NCBI GenBank assembly: GCA_009908505.1 | Contig: JAAAPD010000067.1 | Span: 124,001-188,000 of the forward strand | DNA from: Alphaproteobacteria bacterium | Lineage (GTDB): Bacteria > Pseudomonadota > Alphaproteobacteria > Rhodobacterales > Rhodobacteraceae | Length of the DNA stretch: 64,000 nt | Direction: 5' to 3' | Shown here: in pieces, positions 8,405 through 16,575 of the stretch | Numbering within the stretch: the stretch's first letter is position 1 | Layout: every line of letters starts with the position of its first letter | Notes under the pieces: model-generated | Seen by the model: the letters and a program-made list of their open reading frames with translations, nothing else | Told to the model about the DNA's origin: nothing | Databases searched by the model: none | Made by a program: the position numbers and the translations under genes

Positions 8405-9745
8405 TCATTGCTCGCGGAAGGCGCGGTTCATGCTGTCTGCAATGGGCCGCATCAGGTATTCGAAGAAGGTGCGTTCCTCGGTCTGGATCATGATTTCGAC
8501 GGGCATGCCCGGGGTCGGGGTGAAGCCACGCACCCGGTCCAGCTGCTCGGGCGGGACCGACACCCGCGCCAGATAGACCTCTTGCGGCATTTCCTGGCTG
8601 GTATCGACGATGGAGTCCGCCGAGACATAGAACACGTTGCCCGACAGGATCGGCGTGGTCCTCGCGTTCAGGCTGGTCAGGCGCACGGTTGCCTCCTGCC
8701 CCTGCCGGACCACGTCAATCTCGGTACGCGGAATGCTGACCTCGATGATCAGGGGCTCGCCCGTCGGCAGGATTTCTGCAATGGGATTGCCGCTTTCGAT
8801 AACCCCGCCCGACGTGTGGTAATGCAGCGTGACCACGGTGCCGGAAACTGGCGCCACAACTTCGGACCGGCGTAGAATGTTCTCGGCCCGCCGGGCCTGT
8901 TCGCGCACGCTTTCCAGTTCGGATTGGACCAGCTGTAGTTCGTCGAGTGCGGCGCTTTTTCGTTCGCTGATCGTCTGTTCGATCTGCGCGGCATAGCGTT
9001 CCTTCAGTGCGGCGATCTCGTCGATCTCCGCGGTCAGGCGCCCGATCTGGCCTTCGGCTTCGGCAATGGCCCGGCGCAGGGTATTGACCTCGGAGCGCCG
9101 GATCAACCCGCGGTCAAGCAAGGCCTGCTTGCTTTCCAGGTCCTCCTTCAGGATCTCGAGCTGTTGCTGCGTCGATGACACCTGCAGTTCGTAGCCCCGC
9201 GCCCGCACGGTCAGTGCGTCGATGCTTTGCCTCAGCAACGCGACATCGTTGTCCAGTTGCCGCTTGGCGGCTTCGAAGGTGATGGTCTGCGCCTCGAGCA
9301 TCGAGGCCACGTCGAAATCGGCCCGGAGCGCCTCGACCCGCTCCGGGAAGGTCAAGCGCTCGGCGTCGTCCATCTCGGCGAAGATGCGTGCCTCCATCGC
9401 TTCGAGACGCACCTGGCGCAGGAACAGTTCGCGTTCGGTCGCCAGAGCCGCGGTTTCGTCCAGCGTCAGGATGGTCTGGCCGACTTCGACGGTTTCACCT
9501 TCCTGCACCAGGATCTGCTTGATGATGCCGCCTTCGAGATGCTGCACGATCTTGTTGCGGCCGGTGGCCACGAAGCTGCCCGGTGAAATGACCGCCGCCG
9601 CCAGCGGGGCGGTGAAGGCCCAGTATCCGAACCCGCCGAAGGTCAACGCGAAGAGCAACAGCCCGAACAGGACGTGCTTTTTCACCGACCTCGGCACCTC
9701 TGCATACCATTCGAGGGGGACTGGATCAGTTGTCGCGCTGGACAT
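8405..9745 (-). CDS. HlyD-family type I secretion membrane fusion protein
   Basis: A 446-residue periplasmic adaptor. It has a short cytoplasmic N terminus, one membrane helix (about residues 22-45), a first lipoyl-like half (GGIIKQILVQEGETVEVGQ), a long coiled coil to about residue 300, the second lipoyl half (VVAPVSGTVVTLHYHTSGG) and the family C-terminal block (TPGMPVEIMIQTEERTFFEYLMRPI). It bridges the ABC exporter to a TolC-like outer-membrane channel, which is not encoded here. The start at 9745 overlaps the ABC gene by 20 nt; upstream in-frame codons lie inside that gene. Last gene of the minus-strand secretion operon. Confidence 0.93.
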   Translation of the reverse strand: MSSATTDPVPLEWYAEVPRSVKKHVLFGLLLFALTFGGFGYWAFTAPLAAAVISPGSFVATGRNKIVQHLEGGIIKQILVQEGETVEVGQTILTLDETAALATERELFLRQVRLEAMEARIFAEMDDAERLTFPERVEALRADFDVASMLEAQTITFEAAKRQLDNDVALLRQSIDALTVRARGYELQVSSTQQQLEILKEDLESKQALLDRGLIRRSEVNTLRRAIAEAEGQIGRLTAEIDEIAALKERYAAQIEQTISERKSAALDELQLVQSELESVREQARRAENILRRSEVVAPVSGTVVTLHYHTSGGVIESGNPIAEILPTGEPLIIEVSIPRTEIDVVRQGQEATVRLTSLNARTTPILSGNVFYVSADSIVDTSQEMPQEVYLARVSVPPEQLDRVRGFTPTPGMPVEIMIQTEERTFFEYLMRPIADSMNRAFREQ

Positions 9746-11867
9746 CGGGCGGCCCTCCGGCTCCGTTTGTTGGCGGCGGTGCGACACCACCCGCCTGACT
9801 GCGTTGTGCAAGTTGCTGCAGGACCTGCTGCCGTTCGCCGAACAGGGCGATATTGCCATCGGCCATGAGCATGATCTTGTCGACGACGCTCAGCAGCGAC
9901 GGCTTCTGCGTGATGACGACCACGGTGATGCCATTCTCGCCCGCATGGCGGATCGCGTTGGCAAGGGCACGGTCGCCGGCCGTGTCTAGGTTCGAATTGG
10001 GCTCGTCGAGAACAAGGAACCGCGGGTGGCCATAGAATGCGCGGGCCAGGGCGATCCGCTGCTTTTGACCGCCCGATAGGGGCGATCCGTCCGCCTGCAC
10101 CATCGTTTCGTAGCCATGCGGCAGCATCGCGATCATGTCATGAACATCCGCCAGTTTCGCGGCGTGAAAAACATCCTCGTCACTGGCATCGGGCCGCATC
10201 CGCGCGATATTGGCCTTGATCGACCCCGGGAACAGCTGCACGTCCTGCGGCAGGTAACCGATATTCTCGCCCAGTTGCCGGGTATCCCAGTTGCGCAGGT
10301 CCATCAGGTCCAGCCGCACATTGCCCGAGGTCGGCAGGATCGACCCCACCAGCATCTTGCCCAGCGTGGTCTTACCCGCGCCCGAATTGCCGATGACGCC
10401 CAGCGACTCCCCCGGGGTCAGGCTGAAGGAGAGGCCGTTCAAGATGACCTGCTTGGTGCCAGACGGCACGTAGAGCAGGCGCTCGACCGACAATTGGCCC
10501 TCGGGCTTTGGCAGAACCAGCTTCTCGAAGCGCTGGACGGAATTGTACATCAGGGCCTTGACCCGATCATAGGCGCCCCGCGACAGGATGAATCCGTTCC
10601 AGCCCTCGATCGACCCTTCGATCGGGGCCAGCGCCCGGCCGGCGATGATCGACGCGGCGATGACCATCCCGCCGGTGATCTGGCCTTGGATCGCTAGGTA
10701 GGCCCCCCAACCCAGCATCGCCACCTGGGTCAGCAGCCGTGCCGCGCGCGAGGTCGCGGCCCATGTGATGTTCTTGTCCTGGGCGCGCACCTGGGCGCGC
10801 AGCGAATCCGCAGTGTCGCGCCCCCAAAGTGATACGGCCTCGGGCACCATGGCCAGCGCGTTGATGATCTGGCTGTTCCGCGTCATCGAGTCCAGGTGCA
10901 TGTTGGCCTTGCTCTGGGCAACGTTCGCCTCGGCAAAGGGTTTGGCGGTGACCCTCTGGTTGATCACGGCGATCACCATCAGCACCAGCGCGGTGACGAC
11001 CACGATGGTGCCCAGATGTGGATGCACCAAGAAGATCGCAAAGATGAACAGCGGTGCGAATGGCACGTCGAGGAACGAAATCAGCGTGCCCGAGGTCAGG
11101 AACCCGCGCAGTTGGTTGAGGTCCCCAAGGGTCTGGTATTGGCGGCCGTTATCCTGGAGCGAAGCATGTGCCGCGGCGCTGAGCACCGGCGCCCCCAGCC
11201 GCACCGCAACTTCGACCGCGGTGCGCATCAGGATGAACCGGCGCACGGCGTCGAAAATGGCCTGCAAGACCACCGCGCCGACAATGACGACCGTAAGCAT
11301 GATCAAGGTGTCAATCGACCGGCTTGTCAGCACCCGGTCGGAGATCTGGAACAGGTAGATCGGAATCGCGAGCACCAGAAGGTTGGTCGCGCAGGTCAGC
11401 ATCATCACGAAGCTGAGGTTGCGCTTGACCACCCTTGTGCCGGTCTGAAGCTGCTTGACGTATTCATCGGGCGCAGCGCGGCGATGGAAGTTCGAGGTGC
11501 CCCCGCCGCCATTGCCGCCACCGCCACCCCTTCCGCCGCCTTCGGTCGTCGGTGGCTTGCCGGCGGCGCCGGATTTCATGATCGGACCGGTATCGCCTTC
11601 GATCGGGGCGCCGTCGAGACGCGCGGTGTTCTGTGATCCGTCGCGTCGGGCCTCGGTGGATCGCGTTGTCTTGAACGGGGCTTCGGGCGCGACACGCTGG
11701 TCTGGCTTCAGGGTCAGCGGCCCGGTTTCACGCGCCCGGGCATCGTGCCTGTCAGCCGCTTTGGGGGCGGCATCCGCCCGAAGGCGTTCGGCGAAGGACG
11801 GTTCGCCATCGGTGTCGCTCCGGTCTTTCAGACTGTTCGCGAAATCCTTGAAATTGGTCGTGTTCAT
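9726..11867 (-). CDS. Type I secretion system permease/ATPase with long disordered N-terminal extension
   Basis: A 713-residue PrtD/HlyB-class exporter. Residues 1-130 are polar and apparently disordered and end in a GGGRGGGGGNGGGG tract; this is not part of the usual exporter core. A six-helix ABC membrane domain follows (about 150-430), then a nucleotide-binding domain with Walker A GNSGAGKTT near 493, signature LSGGQKQR near 596 and Walker B LVLDEPNSNLD. No C39 peptidase motif is visible, so substrates probably carry uncleaved C-terminal signals. It starts 15 nt after the repeat-protein gene, which makes that protein the first candidate substrate. Confidence 0.93.
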   Translation of the reverse strand: MNTTNFKDFANSLKDRSDTDGEPSFAERLRADAAPKAADRHDARARETGPLTLKPDQRVAPEAPFKTTRSTEARRDGSQNTARLDGAPIEGDTGPIMKSGAAGKPPTTEGGGRGGGGGNGGGGTSNFHRRAAPDEYVKQLQTGTRVVKRNLSFVMMLTCATNLLVLAIPIYLFQISDRVLTSRSIDTLIMLTVVIVGAVVLQAIFDAVRRFILMRTAVEVAVRLGAPVLSAAAHASLQDNGRQYQTLGDLNQLRGFLTSGTLISFLDVPFAPLFIFAIFLVHPHLGTIVVVTALVLMVIAVINQRVTAKPFAEANVAQSKANMHLDSMTRNSQIINALAMVPEAVSLWGRDTADSLRAQVRAQDKNITWAATSRAARLLTQVAMLGWGAYLAIQGQITGGMVIAASIIAGRALAPIEGSIEGWNGFILSRGAYDRVKALMYNSVQRFEKLVLPKPEGQLSVERLLYVPSGTKQVILNGLSFSLTPGESLGVIGNSGAGKTTLGKMLVGSILPTSGNVRLDLMDLRNWDTRQLGENIGYLPQDVQLFPGSIKANIARMRPDASDEDVFHAAKLADVHDMIAMLPHGYETMVQADGSPLSGGQKQRIALARAFYGHPRFLVLDEPNSNLDTAGDRALANAIRHAGENGITVVVITQKPSLLSVVDKIMLMADGNIALFGERQQVLQQLAQRSQAGGVAPPPTNGAGGPPDVQRDN

Positions 11868-11882
11868 ATCCCGGAAACCCCG

Positions 11883-13955
11883 TCAGGCCAGCATGGTCTG
11901 CATCACGTCGGGCGTCGTGCCCTCGGACGTGGTTGCGGCGATGGGCGCATCCGCCGGGCCCGTTTCCGGACCGATCATGTCATCGGCGAGAAACGCCACG
12001 GCTTCGGTCGCCAGGGCCGACAGATCGACACCAAGCGGGTCGGCATTCGTATCGACCAACTCGGCCTGGTATAGCAGGGCGTCGTCGTAGACATCTCCGT
12101 TCACGGCCACGGCCGAATCGATGCCGAATTCGTCGATCGCCGCGATATTGATCGTCGCATTGGACCCGGTCGTGACGGTGGCCGTCGCGCCGGTCGCCGT
12201 TTCAAGGTCGTTCCGTGCCAAGTGAACCTGGTCGGCATCGCCCAGCACGTTGGTCTGTTCGATCCAGTTGATGGTCGTCAGGTCGCCCTCGACATAAAGC
12301 ACGCGCAAAACGTCGATGCCTTCGAACACGCTGTCCTGGGCGACGCTGCGGGGCAGGTCCGTGTCGCCGTCGGCGAGCGACTCGCCGACAGACCGGGCAT
12401 CCGCCTGCATCTGACCGTATGTGTCCACGCCGACCGAGTTGATCGAGGCGGCATTGAAAAGCAGGTTGTCGCCGCCGCCGAAATTCGCAGTGGTAACACC
12501 ATCGAAGGTCATCATGTCATTGTCGAGCATGACATTGACCTGGCTGATCCAGTTCACCGAGATCATGCTGCCGCCCACGACGATCAGGTCATAGCCATAG
12601 CCCAGTTCGGTCAGGTCGGTCAGGTTGAAAACTGCGTTCTCGCCCATTCCGATAAAGGCGTCCGCGCCCTGAAGCGTCACCTCGGCGCGGTCCGTGTCGG
12701 TCACGAAACTGTATTGCTGGACCTGGTTCATCTGGATCAGGTCGCCGTCGATCCGTGTCACCGCCCAATGCGCCGGAAGGGTCGGGTCATCGCCGGGTTG
12801 GTCGGCGGCCTCGGCGTCGTCTTCGGGATCCGGCGTGGTGGCCGTTGCGCCAAGGGCGGCCGCGTTCATGACGGTCGAGGCAACGAATTGACCGAACGTG
12901 CCATAATCGATGTCCATCAGAACGTTGACCTGCGCGATCACGTCCAGGTTCACCACGTCGCCCATGACAGAAAAGACCGGGGCATCCAGCCACCCCGAGG
13001 CGATATAAACCTCGTTTACGAGGGTGTTCGCGCCGGTGACAATGCCATTACCCTCCTCCCACGGGGCGTCGCCGGATTCGGAATCCTGCGCGCCTGACAG
13101 GCCTTCGAACGGATCGGGAAAGACATGTTCACTGGCCGGTTCGGCATCCTGCGCCGTGTCATCGCTGGCCACAGAATAGGTTCCAGTCGATCCCTCGGCC
13201 GGCGCCTCTTCGGCCTCGTCCTCAGCCAGGAAGTCGGGCCAAAGGTCGACCAGCACCGGCATGTCCTCGACCGACTCGCCGTTGACGTGCTTGCCGAAGG
13301 CTTCGGCGCCGTGCAGCATCGTGGCGGCCACCCCCGCAATGGGCGTGGCCTCGGCCTGGGCGATTTGATCGTGCAATGCGATGGCGTTCTCGGTCGCGGT
13401 TTCGCCGGGATGGATGACCTCGGAAGAGACCGGGGCGGCGATGGCCGTGGCGATGAGTTGCAGTTGCTGCTGCTGGGCCAGGAAAACGCCGGGGTCGATG
13501 AACTGCGCGTCGCCATTTCCCAAAAGAAGAACATCGTCATCATTCAGAAAGGCGCTTTGAATGGAAATGACAACTACGCTGGAGGCCGGTTCCAGCGTGA
13601 AGATCGGCGCGCCCGCGGCCCAGACCTGGGCATAGTGGGACAACGTGTCAGGCGGGGCTGCGGCGATCGCCGGAAGGCTGAGCAAGGGGTAGAATGCCGC
13701 CGGGTAGAAGGGACTGTTGATGGCGTTGACGGCCTCGGTGCCGGCGTCGGCGTATTGCAGCTTGGGCGTGAACCCTTCGAGGCTGTATTTGGCCTTGAAG
13801 ACAATGGACTGGGCCGCTAGCGGGTCATTGTCGGGATCGGCCTTCTTGAGCGCCTTGAACTTTTCATACGCATCCCGCATGCGCTCTTCTTCAAGCGTGG
13901 TTTCGAATATACCGATCAAATGGGCGACCATTTCGGTCACTTTGTCCATCAACAT
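11883..13955 (-). CDS. Putative T1SS-exported repeat protein (Q-x-N-V-L-x-D-x-D repeats)
   Basis: A 690-residue acidic protein that I do not recognise as a named family. Residues 1-70 are helical and charged. From about residue 330 a degenerate unit recurs: GD/GG, then IN-x-I-x-Q-x-N-V-L-x-D-x-D. Clear copies are at 330-353, 459-485 and 555-580; weaker ones at 403-424 and about 618-640. G-x-N-x-x-x-N-x-A-x-I-x-x-x-G-x-D blocks precede some copies. There is no N-terminal signal peptide, and the C-terminal 40 residues are acidic and unstructured, consistent with type I export. It heads the operon with the exporter and HlyD. Export and an adhesin or matrix role are inferred. Confidence 0.75.
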   Translation of the reverse strand: MLMDKVTEMVAHLIGIFETTLEEERMRDAYEKFKALKKADPDNDPLAAQSIVFKAKYSLEGFTPKLQYADAGTEAVNAINSPFYPAAFYPLLSLPAIAAAPPDTLSHYAQVWAAGAPIFTLEPASSVVVISIQSAFLNDDDVLLLGNGDAQFIDPGVFLAQQQQLQLIATAIAAPVSSEVIHPGETATENAIALHDQIAQAEATPIAGVAATMLHGAEAFGKHVNGESVEDMPVLVDLWPDFLAEDEAEEAPAEGSTGTYSVASDDTAQDAEPASEHVFPDPFEGLSGAQDSESGDAPWEEGNGIVTGANTLVNEVYIASGWLDAPVFSVMGDVVNLDVIAQVNVLMDIDYGTFGQFVASTVMNAAALGATATTPDPEDDAEAADQPGDDPTLPAHWAVTRIDGDLIQMNQVQQYSFVTDTDRAEVTLQGADAFIGMGENAVFNLTDLTELGYGYDLIVVGGSMISVNWISQVNVMLDNDMMTFDGVTTANFGGGDNLLFNAASINSVGVDTYGQMQADARSVGESLADGDTDLPRSVAQDSVFEGIDVLRVLYVEGDLTTINWIEQTNVLGDADQVHLARNDLETATGATATVTTGSNATINIAAIDEFGIDSAVAVNGDVYDDALLYQAELVDTNADPLGVDLSALATEAVAFLADDMIGPETGPADAPIAATTSEGTTPDVMQTMLA

Positions 13956-14049
13956 GGCAGCCTCGCCTTGAGCTAATTGGGGGAACGCCTCTTCTTCGCT
14001 TTTTCGTGTCGTGCGGTAATTCGCGGTCAGTTTTGAAAATCAGGGGTTC

Positions 14050-14087
14050 GAAAAAGGGGCCTGGGCCCGGATTTCTCCGGACCCAGG
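14050..14087 (-). terminator. Rho-independent terminator of the Gly-rich gene
   Basis: Read on the minus strand, an 11 bp stem with one mismatch (CCTGGGTCCGG / CCGGGCCCAGG) and a 6 nt loop is followed by CCCC and TTTTT. It lies 16 nt past the stop of the 573-residue low-complexity gene. That supports the minus strand as the coding strand and makes the gene a separate transcript from the downstream exporter operon. Confidence 0.8.
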
Positions 14088-14103
14088 ATTTTCGTGTCGT
14101 GGC

Positions 14104-15825
14104 CTAGAGGCTGTCGGCATCGTCGCCGATGTAGGACGAGCTGAACCCGCCCCCGACGACCGTCATGTCGACGGTGTTGCCCAGCACGTTCGCACCCTGG
14201 ACAATGGTCTGGTTGAACGCCGAGGTGTCGATCTGCGACGCGGCCGAGGCGAAGGACTCGCCGGTGACGAACCCGTCATCACCGTTGCCCGAACCCCACA
14301 TGCCAGCATAGCCGCCAGCACCGCCGCCGCCGGCCGTGGCCGTGCCACCGGCACCGCCCGCACCGCCGCCGGCCGTCACGCCACCAACTTGGGCCTGGCC
14401 GCCATGGGCATGGCCGGAACCGCCAGCCCAGGCCTGACCGCCATAGCCGTCACCGCCTGCGCCGCCATGGGCACCGTTGCCACCGCCATAGCCACCGGCG
14501 GCGTTGTGGGCACCCGAGATCGCACCGGTGTCACCGGCTGCACCACCTATGGCCGCGCCGGAACCGGCATGGCCCGCGCCGGCACCCATGGCACCAGAGA
14601 TCGCGCCGGCATCGCCGCCGTCGCCGCTGGTGCCCATGCCGGCCCCGAGGCCCGCACCGGTCGCATCGGCATCAGACATGCCGGTATCGCCGTTATCGGC
14701 ACCGGCAAGGCCAAGGCCCACCAGGCCCAGGCCGACACCGATCGCACCGGCATCGCCCATGCTGCTGCTGTCCGCGTTGGATCCAGCCGCGCCAACACCG
14801 ACGCCGACACCGGTGCCGTCACCGGAATTGCCGCCCTCGGCGTTCGCACCGGATTGGCCCGCGCCAAGCCCGAGGCCAGCCGCCACGGATCCCGCATCGC
14901 CGCCGTCGCCGCCGGTTGCACCGGCATTGGAGGATGCCCCCCCAAGGCCGAGACCGACACCGACAGCGGTGCCCGACGCACCGGCGCCACCGGTTCCACC
15001 GGTCGAAGCGGCATGGCCGCCAGTGCCACTGACGCCGCCATAGGCGCCGGCAGCACCACCGACACCAAGGCCACCCAGGGCCCCGCCGCCTGCGGCATTG
15101 GCCGTGCCGTTACCGGCCCCGCCATCCGTGTTCACATCGATGCCGTCTTCGGACGACGCGCGCCCGCCGGACGAGTGGTTGGTCTGCTGCAGGTTGCCAT
15201 TGTTCGAGACGTTCGACAGAGAGTCGTTGTCGACCAGGTTGTTCGCCTGGGCATTGACCGTCGCCGAGTCATTCCCCTCACCGTTGAGCGCATCGTTGAG
15301 GATGTCCTCGAGGTTCATGTCATCGCCGGGGTTGTAGTGCATGTCCCCCTGCGACATCACGAAATCGCCGGCCGTGGAGTTGGACAGGTCGATATCGGCG
15401 AAATCGTCATCGGTCGGCTCGTATCCGTGCAGGCCGACATCCACGTGCACCGACGTGTGACTGGTGTTGTGGTTAACGTTGCCGTTCAGGTTGCCATTGG
15501 CATTCATGTTGCCGTTGGCATTGCCGTTCGCATTGGCATTGCCGTTGGCGTTGCCGTTGCCATTGTGGTTGCCGTTGCCGTTGTGGTTGCCGTTGCCGTT
15601 ACCGTTCAGGTTGCCGTTGCCGTTGCCGTTCAGGTTTCCGTTGTAGCTTTCGGAATACTGGGACTGGCCCTGACCTTGGTCCTGGCCCTGGCCCTGGTCC
15701 TGGCCTTGGGCTTGCAACTGGGCCTGAAGCTCAGCCTGAAGCTGCGCCTGACCTTGGCCTTGATCCTGGTCCTGGCTCTGTTCGCCATGGCCCCACGGGA
15801 AAAGGAAATTTCTGTGTCCAGACAT
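14104..15825 (-). CDS. Low-complexity Gln/Asn-Gly/Gly-rich putative secreted surface protein
   Basis: 573 residues in blocks: a short head (MSGHRNFLFPWGHGEQ), a Q/D/G-rich tract (about 15-56), an N-G repeat tract (61-120), an acidic stretch (126-185), an N-rich linker with VNAQANNLVDNDSLSN (189-204), a Gly/Ala-rich region (235-515) with almost no charge, and a 58-residue tail with FNQTIVQGANVLGNTVDM ending in DDADSL. No signal peptide. The tail resembles the repeat motif of the neighbouring 690-residue protein, and an acidic/hydrophobic C terminus fits a type I export signal. AGGAGA lies 7 nt before the ATG and a T-tract terminator follows the stop. Fibre, matrix or surface-layer function is inferred. 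Confidence 0.78.
   Translation of the reverse strand: MSGHRNFLFPWGHGEQSQDQDQGQGQAQLQAELQAQLQAQGQDQGQGQDQGQGQSQYSESYNGNLNGNGNGNLNGNGNGNHNGNGNHNGNGNANGNANANGNANGNMNANGNLNGNVNHNTSHTSVHVDVGLHGYEPTDDDFADIDLSNSTAGDFVMSQGDMHYNPGDDMNLEDILNDALNGEGNDSATVNAQANNLVDNDSLSNVSNNGNLQQTNHSSGGRASSEDGIDVNTDGGAGNGTANAAGGGALGGLGVGGAAGAYGGVSGTGGHAASTGGTGGAGASGTAVGVGLGLGGASSNAGATGGDGGDAGSVAAGLGLGAGQSGANAEGGNSGDGTGVGVGVGAAGSNADSSSMGDAGAIGVGLGLVGLGLAGADNGDTGMSDADATGAGLGAGMGTSGDGGDAGAISGAMGAGAGHAGSGAAIGGAAGDTGAISGAHNAAGGYGGGNGAHGGAGGDGYGGQAWAGGSGHAHGGQAQVGGVTAGGGAGGAGGTATAGGGGAGGYAGMWGSGNGDDGFVTGESFASAASQIDTSAFNQTIVQGANVLGNTVDMTVVGGGFSSSYIGDDADSL
14281..15123 (-). repeat. Gly/Ala-rich low-complexity coding repeat
   Basis: This segment encodes residues 235-515 of the low-complexity protein. 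Glycine and alanine dominate, interspersed with S, T, N, D and short GVGLGLGG-type runs, giving imperfect short-period repeats in the DNA. It leaves several other frames open, which explains long spurious frames here on the opposite strand. Such sequence is prone to slippage and length variation. Confidence 0.75.
15466..15645 (-). repeat. Tandem Asn-Gly repeat coding tract
   Basis: About 60 codons of alternating Asn and Gly, interrupted by L, H, A or M in register (NGNGNGNLNG, HNGNGNHNGN, NANGNANANG). The DNA is a 6 bp period array of AAC-GGC-type units. The adjoining 15658-15783 encodes a Q-D-Q-G-Q-G repeat. Short-period arrays like these can expand or contract in multiples of six bases without breaking the frame. 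Confidence 0.85.
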
Positions 15826-16575
15826 TGTCTAGTCTCCTGATGAGACATCTTCCGGTGTCGCCAGTCTCTCTGAAGCGACCATCGTCAGATGCGTGTTTTA
15901 AGTTGGTTGTGAAGTTGAGTTTCGGGGGCGGTTCGGTCGAGATCTCGACCCGGAAACGACCCCTATACGGATCATGGTTTTCTCGTTCGCACCCCCCCTT
16001 TGCCGATTCTCTTCGAATGCGGGCGACCCGTGCTGATTCGCATCGATTCGCACCCGCCATTCCCGGAAACTGGGAACAGGGTCAGCATCGGCGCGCGGCG
16101 TGCCTTTGGGTAAGCTACACAAACGGACTAGTCCGGGTGCCGGAACTTTAAAGCTCTGTTAAGAATGGTTAATTTCGCGTGGCGCTAATCCTAGTGACAG
16201 CTGGTGCAGTCTGCGACTGTCGAAAGGAACTAAACCCTGTTAGCGCCACAACTTACCCCCAGATCACGGTCAAGTGTGGATAACCCGCAGGACTCAATCA
16301 AAAAGTTGTGGTAGAATTAAGGTACCGCATTTGATCATCGCGGGCGCTTGCCAATCGGTCAGAACGAATTGATTATGTTCGGATCGCGGCCTTGAACAAC
16401 ACGCAGTTCCTCCGATTAGTGGGATACCAGTGGGCTGTCACATTGGGGTCGCGACAAACTGTTAACGATATTCTGCCGGCTGAGACTTCGCCTGTTCTTT
16501 GATCCGGGCATTACACGCGCTTTCAAGCGCTTTAGTTCATTTCGGGACGAGTTTGTTGGGGGGGGAATTCATGCT
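15826..16575. promoter_or_regulatory. 750 bp divergent regulatory gap rich in inverted repeats
   Basis: No convincing gene lies between the low-complexity protein gene and the LuxR-type regulator. The gap holds several dyads: GGTCGAGATCTCGACC at 15935-15950, CGGACTAGTCCG at 16124-16135, GCGCTT-TC-AAGCGC at 16517-16530, and a three-part set (GTGGCGCTAA 16179-16188, TTAGCGCCACAACTT 16240-16254, AAGTTGTGG 16303-16311) in which the middle segment is complementary to both flanks. The length and dyad content suggest complex control or a small RNA. Individual promoters cannot be placed with confidence. Confidence 0.55.

Noticed and set aside
14389-15840. A 483-codon plus-strand frame opposite the low-complexity gene
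   Set aside because: Repeat composition keeps several frames open. The minus strand has the ribosome site, a T-tract terminator just past the stop, and a structured C terminus related to the neighbouring protein.
15825-16151. A 108-codon frame in the divergent gap
   Set aside because: It starts inside the low-complexity gene, lacks a ribosome site and has no recognisable protein features.
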